Shown here: positions 4,801 to 6,974 of the stretch, in pieces
How positions within the stretch are numbered: the first letter of the stretch is position 1
Layout: each line of letters starts with the position of its first letter
From: Thermodesulfovibrio sp.
Lineage (GTDB): Bacteria > Nitrospirota > Thermodesulfovibrionia > Thermodesulfovibrionales > JdFR-85
NCBI GenBank assembly: GCA_027050975.1
Contig: JALUAR010000239.1
Coordinates: 1-6,974 of the forward strand
Direction: 5' to 3'
Length of the DNA: 6,974 bases
Notes under the pieces: model-generated
The model's database searches: none
What the model was told of the DNA's origin: nothing
The model's input: the letters and a program-made list of their open reading frames with translations, nothing else
Made by a program: the position numbers and the translations under genes

Positions 4801-6974
4801 CAAAGGGCATAGGCGACCCTGTTGACCCAAGAACAGGAGTGTTTTATCTGGAAAATACAGATATGTCATTGAAGGGAAGGGTTTCTCTGGAGATAAAAAG
4901 AATTTACAGGACAATGGACAATTCCATTGGCCCCTTTGGCAGAGGCAGTAGCTGGAACTGGGGAGATACTATTTATGTGATGCCTGGTAACAATCAGGCA
5001 CTGACCCTGGTAACAGAGGGTGGTGCCCAGTACATCTTCTCCCGTGAACCAGATGGTAGCTATACAAACACACGGTGGCCCTTTCTCAGGGGAAGGAAAA
5101 TAGTACGCAATCCAGATGGCACATTAACAGAATACATGAAGGATGGAACTATCAGAAAGTACAGGATATACAATGTAACAATGGCACGGCTCTATCAGAT
5201 AAGAGACAGGAATGGGAACACCATTAACCTTGAACTTGATTCAAGTGGAAATCCAGTAAAGATAGCAGATTCTACTGGAAGAGGATTCACCATTACATAC
5301 AGCGGAAGTCTTATTTCATCCATAACAGACCATTCAGGCAGGAAGGTAACATATGGTTATGACCAGAATTCCAATCTCATCTCTGTAACAAACCCAGAGG
5401 GTGGTGTAACATACTATACATACGATACTGAAAACCGTATGGTTTCGGTAACAAATCCTCGTGGCATAACAGTAGTAACCAATGAATATGACGCAGATGG
5501 AAGAGTCATAAGGCAGACACATGCAGATGGTGGTGTATATTCCTTTGATTACAAAATAGCAGGAGGTATAGTTGCAGTTGCAAAAGTAACAGACCCCAAC
5601 GGCAACACCACATCCTACAGGTTCAGGAATTATTATATAGCAAGCATTACAGATCCCTATGGCCAGACAACCTATTATGACAGGGATTATGCGACAAACT
5701 TTTTACTTTCAGTAACAGACCCTCTCGGAAGGGTAACAAGATACACCTATGACTCAAAGGGCAACAGAACTTCCATAATAGACCCTGCAGGGAATACAAC
5801 CATAATGGAGTATGATCAAAAACTGAACAGGCCAGTAAAGATAACCGATGCCCTTGGAAATGTAACTACCATGACCTATGATTCAAAGGGAAACCTCACA
5901 TCGGTTGTAGATCAACTTGGCAACAGTACAACCATTAGTTACAACAAATATGGCCAACCTGTATCTGTAACAGATGCACTGGGTAACACTACAACCTTTG
6001 AATATGATGAATATGGCAATCTCATAAAGACCACTGATCCTCTTGGCAACTCATCCACCTTGCAGTATGATACTCTGTCAAGATTGATATCCATAACTGA
6101 TGCAAGAGGAAGAACCATCAGATATACCTATGATATAATGGATAGAATTACAGAGGTTATAGACCCTATGAACAGCACTACAGGGTTTACTTATGATCTA
6201 AATGGTAACCTTCTCTCTGTCACAGATGCAAAAGGGCAGACGATAAGGTATGAGTACGACGAGCGTGACAGGCTCATAAAGATGACAGACCAGTTAGGCC
6301 GTGTGGAGAGTTATGCGTATGATTATAACGATAACCTCATAAAGGTGGTTGATAGGAAAGGGCAGGTGACCACATACACTTACGATAGACTTAACCGTAT
6401 AGTAAGGGTTGACTATGCAGACGGCTCATATACAACCTACACCTACGATGCAGTGGGAAGGTTGACTTACATCTACGACTCAATCTCAGGCCCGATAGAG
6501 TATGTTTATTCTGATACAGGTTGCAGTGCCTGTGGAGGCGGGGCGGTTAATAAGGTTATTCAGGAGATAACGCCATTGGGCAGTATTTCTTACACATACG
6601 ACGCCCTTGGCAGAAGAACATCAATGCAGGTGGCAGGCCAGCCAGTGGTGAATTATCAGTATGATGCAGCGGGCAGATTAACCAGCATCTCAGTTAATCA
6701 TCCACTACATGGACTTTTGAATTTTGATTTCAGTTATGATGCCCTGGGTAGAAGAACAAGTCTTACATATCCAAACGGAGTAACAACGACCTACACCTAC
6801 GACAAAGCAAGCAGATTAACAGAACTTAAACATTTGAATCCATTGAACCAGATACTGGAAAAAATCGGTTATAATTATGACAGAAACGGAAACAGGATAT
6901 CTATGGACAGATTGAACATTACACCAAAACTTCCAACGCCTGTTGTAAGTGCCACATACAACGAGGCAAACCAG
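1815..6974 (+). CDS. Giant exported RHS/YD-repeat protein with N-terminal beta-propeller, partial
   Basis: I followed this frame by eye from the ATG at 1815 to the last base: 1720 codons with no stop, so the C-terminus is outside the window. Residues 1-29 are a Sec signal peptide (MRRK... basic region, hydrophobic core, cut near SGA). Then come a seven-bladed propeller (33-370), three IPT/TIG domains (375-630), an Ig-like domain (634-732), a carboxypeptidase-regulatory-like domain (736-790), a pre-RHS domain (845-976), a polyproline hinge (980-992), an RHS entry domain with GDPVD (from 1000) and WNWG (1047-1050), and YD repeats from about 1126. RHS proteins form large beta-cocoons that can hold a C-terminal cargo or toxin, or act as surface adhesins. 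Neither the core-associated domain nor a tip is visible, so the function stays open. The start at 1815 was chosen for its Shine-Dalgarno; 1800 is the alternative. Confidence 0.93.
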   Translation, partial: MRRKDFNLKRLIFCILLTVIIFLPYLSGAQNAILLGGIPTDREIDAVALSPDTGIAYGISDEEKSLYIFDLKNYTIKKEIRFNKKPRGLAVNPLNNFAYITAKGDRGHHGRGYNHDDKDRGVLFVVNPDGDIINALTIPKDPQGIAINPDTSAAVIAIEKAQKLIVLSLDTFTITQEIPLPNRPELVSLDTDSNRAAVVASKAHGEGKQNRLLIVDLGTGTVVNIIEFKKEIKDVAVDIEKDIAVVTEEEGITLIDINTGEVVHEIKDDEEDHESRKGRHHKHHHEEDHLDDIENVDINQSTHIAVITKEEGFLLLNLNDRSFREYHLDDREDLKAVAIDIYRNTAIIAGKIKGKRHHKGRKGILIEVQLPNPVPEISNLVPDSARVGDSGFTLRVEGERFITTSTVQFNQNELSTKFIDNKTLEATVPSTLLLEPGSVPVTVTNPPPEGGTSEPYPFIIKYPAPVLTSIVPDTVPAKSPDFTLKVYGANFRNGYIVNLNGEDLATTYVNSGELHAIVPATLIQTKGQYPVVVISTERQNSNVLYLTVIEPKPVINNFAPKEGTPGTVVTITGENLNYSPKVSFAGIDATVLSYTSTELKTIVPPAAQTGPITIITTGGSAETQEPFTVLARQDFSLNVSPSSASIPSGGSASFVVGLTSTGTEPFTGVVKLYVNNPDITVRFEPEYISDKKTSLLTLTATTTLQAPTTITISGKATINGVEITREATLTLNPVAPGTTTLSGQVFASKDGRPIKGVTLTIGDMTTSTDDAGNFIFIDPPAGEQVLIIDGDTANHDGITYPSRLPVPVTITGGQDNKLPYPVYLHEVKTDYYTVIDSTKDTIVSDPEIPDFQMLIPAGTVITGWDGKPNEKISVTMVPVDRLPIKPPPDGVYVRNVFMYYFFKPGGGIPNRPVPVVMPNEAGALPGERVTLWYYDESPEPDPDSNQWKVFGMGTVSPDGKSIIPDPGVGIPKFCCGASFPSPPSPPPPPPPSDDCPKGIGDPVDPRTGVFYLENTDMSLKGRVSLEIKRIYRTMDNSIGPFGRGSSWNWGDTIYVMPGNNQALTLVTEGGAQYIFSREPDGSYTNTRWPFLRGRKIVRNPDGTLTEYMKDGTIRKYRIYNVTMARLYQIRDRNGNTINLELDSSGNPVKIADSTGRGFTITYSGSLISSITDHSGRKVTYGYDQNSNLISVTNPEGGVTYYTYDTENRMVSVTNPRGITVVTNEYDADGRVIRQTHADGGVYSFDYKIAGGIVAVAKVTDPNGNTTSYRFRNYYIASITDPYGQTTYYDRDYATNFLLSVTDPLGRVTRYTYDSKGNRTSIIDPAGNTTIMEYDQKLNRPVKITDALGNVTTMTYDSKGNLTSVVDQLGNSTTISYNKYGQPVSVTDALGNTTTFEYDEYGNLIKTTDPLGNSSTLQYDTLSRLISITDARGRTIRYTYDIMDRITEVIDPMNSTTGFTYDLNGNLLSVTDAKGQTIRYEYDERDRLIKMTDQLGRVESYAYDYNDNLIKVVDRKGQVTTYTYDRLNRIVRVDYADGSYTTYTYDAVGRLTYIYDSISGPIEYVYSDTGCSACGGGAVNKVIQEITPLGSISYTYDALGRRTSMQVAGQPVVNYQYDAAGRLTSISVNHPLHGLLNFDFSYDALGRRTSLTYPNGVTTTYTYDKASRLTELKHLNPLNQILEKIGYNYDRNGNRISMDRLNITPKLPTPVVSATYNEANQ
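1911..2924 (+). repeat. Seven-bladed YncE/YVTN-like beta-propeller with His-rich loops
   Basis: Within the RHS protein I count exactly seven blades, at residues about 33-80, 81-136, 137-178, 179-226, 227-266, 267-327 and 328-370. Each follows the pattern (P-x-)x-(V/I)A-(V/I)-(N/D), then an A-(Y/V)-(I/V) strand, a (L/I)-(Y/F/I)-(I/V)-(F/V/L)-(D/N) strand and an outer strand with (T/D)-x-x-(I/V). This matches YncE/YVTN-type surface propellers. Three loops carry clustered histidines: H108, H109 and H115; H273 to H289 (eight His); and H357 and H358. Blade 4 has one His (H204) in the matching loop. There is no catalytic signature. Binding of a ligand or partner is the usual role of such domains. 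Confidence 0.8.
2937..3704 (+). repeat. Three tandem IPT/TIG domains
   Basis: Residues about 375-462, 464-549 and 551-630 of the RHS protein each start with P-x-(I/L)-x-x-(I/L/F)-x-P and continue with a V-x-G-x-x-F or ITGENL strand, a V-x-(F/L)-N/A-G strand, a (L/A)-x-(A/T)-(T/I)-VP motif and a closing V-x-(V/I) strand. The third is the most typical, with GTPGTVVTITGENL and VPPAAQTGPITI. These Ig-fold modules act as spacers or adhesive stalks in surface proteins. Here they join the propeller to the RHS half. Confidence 0.85.
3714..4184 (+). other. Ig-like domain followed by carboxypeptidase-regulatory-like domain
   Basis: Residues 634-732 begin DFSLNVSPSSASIPSGGSA, typical of bacterial Ig-like repeats in which a serine-rich first strand is followed by a T-rich last strand. 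Residues 736-790 contain LSGQVFASKDGRPIKGVTL, then STDDAGNFIF and a PAGEQ turn. This is the classic transthyretin-like fold called CarboxypepD_reg, a structural module common in exported bacterial proteins. Both are assigned from sequence pattern only. Confidence 0.75.
4347..4742 (+). other. Pre-RHS beta domain (LIPAGT ... PVPVVMPNEAG ... GVGIP)
   Basis: Residues about 845-976 of the RHS protein show F-x-M-L-IPAGT, a kiPP-rich segment, PVPVVMPNEAGALPGERV, an LWYYDESP strand, a W-x-V-x-GMGTVSPDGKSI segment and DPGVGIPKFCCG. I recognise this combination from other long RHS proteins, where it stands directly before the RHS entry domain. It is not a module I can name with certainty; it partly recalls ZU5-type domains. 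It is probably structural. Confidence 0.5.
4752..4790 (+). other. Polyproline hinge between adhesive stalk and RHS cocoon
   Basis: Residues 980-992 are S/P only, with seven consecutive prolines at 985-991. Cys974 and Cys975 lie just before it and Cys995 just after. It separates the Ig-type N-terminal half from the DUF6531-type entry of the RHS half, as a stiff linker would. Confidence 0.8.
4812..5039 (+). other. RHS entry domain (DUF6531-like)
   Basis: Residue 1000 opens GDPVDPRTGVFYLENTDMSL, followed by a basic R-x-Y-R strand, GPFGRGSSWNWGD and a V-x-E-G-G-A strand. This is the standard start of the RHS shell in YD-repeat proteins (GDPVD-x-x-TG, then a strand ending in Y-x-S/T, then a G-x-G-W-x-x-x-x motif). 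It marks where the cocoon begins. Confidence 0.85.
5190..6974 (+). repeat. YD (RHS) repeat array, about 25 units, continues past the window
   Basis: From residue 1126 to the edge, units of about 20-22 residues repeat the consensus TDPLGN-x-T-x-YxYD-x-x-GNL-x-S/K-(V/I). Good examples fall at TDPLGRVTRYTYDSKGNRTS, TDALGNTTTFEYDEYGNLIK and TDQLGRVESYAYDYNDNLIK. Units near residues 1225-1290 are less regular, with YD lost or replaced. A CSACGGG segment (residues 1570-1576) with a longer loop breaks the period near the right side, after which units become irregular (HPLHGLLNFDF, LNPLNQILEKIG). YD repeats build the spiral wall of the RHS cocoon. The DNA repeats are diverged, so this is not a recent amplification. 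Confidence 0.93.

Noticed and set aside
4613..4914. Minus-strand open frames with a glycine run
   Set aside because: The glycine run is the complement of the polyproline hinge of the RHS protein.
6522..6536. CSACG as a second haem-c site
   Set aside because: The motif has Gly where haem-c attachment needs His (CxxCH).
5190..6974. YD-repeat DNA as a CRISPR array or mobile repeat
   Set aside because: The units are diverged at DNA level, all in frame, with protein-level consensus and no spacer pattern.

Overview
The window lies inside one strand-uniform operon. It reads as a stretch of a Gram-negative, respiring bacterium that exports large surface proteins. Base composition is moderate to low GC by eye, and Ile ATA and Arg AGA/AGG codons are very common. 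Together with the gene content (SbsA-type Ig repeats, a small c-type cytochrome, a giant YD-repeat protein), this resembles Nitrospirota, deltaproteobacterial-type lineages or related uncultured groups. That placement is only an impression from style. No marker gene is present.

Layout, all on the + strand: (1) 1-1431, the C-terminal 476 residues of an exported protein built from Ig-like domains, open at the left edge; (2) 1444-1803, a complete 119-residue monohaem c-type cytochrome with an N-terminal signal or anchor; (3) 1815 to the right edge, 1720 residues of a still-open RHS/YD-repeat protein. The gaps are only 12 and 11 bases, each holding a Shine-Dalgarno sequence. No promoter or terminator is visible, and no stretch of 300 bases is non-coding.

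The third gene fills three quarters of the window and is the main object. In order it carries a signal peptide, a seven-bladed YncE/YVTN-like beta-propeller with histidine-rich loops, three IPT/TIG domains, another Ig-like domain, a carboxypeptidase-regulatory-like domain, a pre-RHS domain, a Cys-flanked polyproline hinge, a DUF6531-type RHS entry domain and about 25 YD repeats with a CxxCGGG interruption. Its C-terminus, where RHS proteins keep their core-associated domain and variable tip, is outside the window.

All three products look exported to the periplasm or cell surface. A plausible but unproven reading is a surface complex in which the Ig-rich and RHS proteins are structural and the cytochrome or the His-rich propeller gives a redox or metal function. 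The most unusual points are the cytochrome between two giant surface proteins, and the His-rich loops that all map to one predicted propeller face.
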